Assembly: GCA_009885595.1 (NCBI GenBank)
Contig: VFKJ01000051.1
Span: 1-6,116, forward strand
DNA length: 6,116 nucleotides
Source of the DNA: Myxococcales bacterium
GTDB taxonomy: Bacteria > Myxococcota > Myxococcia > Myxococcales > Myxococcaceae
Direction: 5' to 3'
Shown: piece after piece, positions 6,116-6,116 of the stretch
How positions within the stretch are numbered: the stretch's first letter is position 1
Layout: the number at the start of each line of letters is the position of its first letter
Translations under genes and position numbers: made by a program
Notes under the pieces: model-generated
Databases searched by the model: none
Told to the model about the DNA's origin: nothing
The model's input: the letters and a program-made list of their open reading frames with translations, nothing else

Positions 6116-6116
6116 A

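Overview
The window is uniformly GC-rich, with codons ending mostly in G or C. Genes are packed with 1-14 nt overlaps. It looks like chromosomal DNA of a deltaproteobacterium-like organism, most plausibly a myxobacterium (Myxococcota). This guess rests on base composition, the PEGA-domain protein architecture and short exported proteins of a style common there; no marker gene proves it. I see no mobile elements, RNA genes, CRISPR arrays or phage genes.

Layout. Left block, minus strand: a polytopic membrane protein with CreD-like topology (244-1461), followed through an ATGA stop/start overlap by an exported protein that runs off the left edge (1-247). A short gap of about 80 bp (1462-1541) separates this pair from a divergent plus-strand block of three genes. 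The first is a PlsB-family glycerol-3-phosphate acyltransferase (1542-4181). The second is a PEGA-domain envelope protein (4178-5362, GTGA overlap). The third is a small exported calycin / fatty-acid-binding-protein-like protein (5359-5847), which appears to start at a CTG codon inside a CTGA overlap. A minus-strand gene enters from the right edge (5834-6115) and meets the operon tail to tail with a 14 bp overlap. Only its C-terminal part is visible; it begins with HVWQ, probably the last part of an HExxH-type motif.

How the genes may work together. The plus-strand trio is very likely one translationally coupled operon. Its first gene makes lysophosphatidic acid, the first committed step of phospholipid synthesis, and its third encodes a probable exported lipid-binding beta-barrel. 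A role in membrane lipid supply or envelope lipid handling is therefore reasonable, with the PEGA protein as an envelope-anchored partner of unknown role. This is inference. The main points for follow-up are the FABP-like protein, its non-canonical start codon, and a decayed second acyltransferase-like repeat in the N-terminal third of the PlsB protein.
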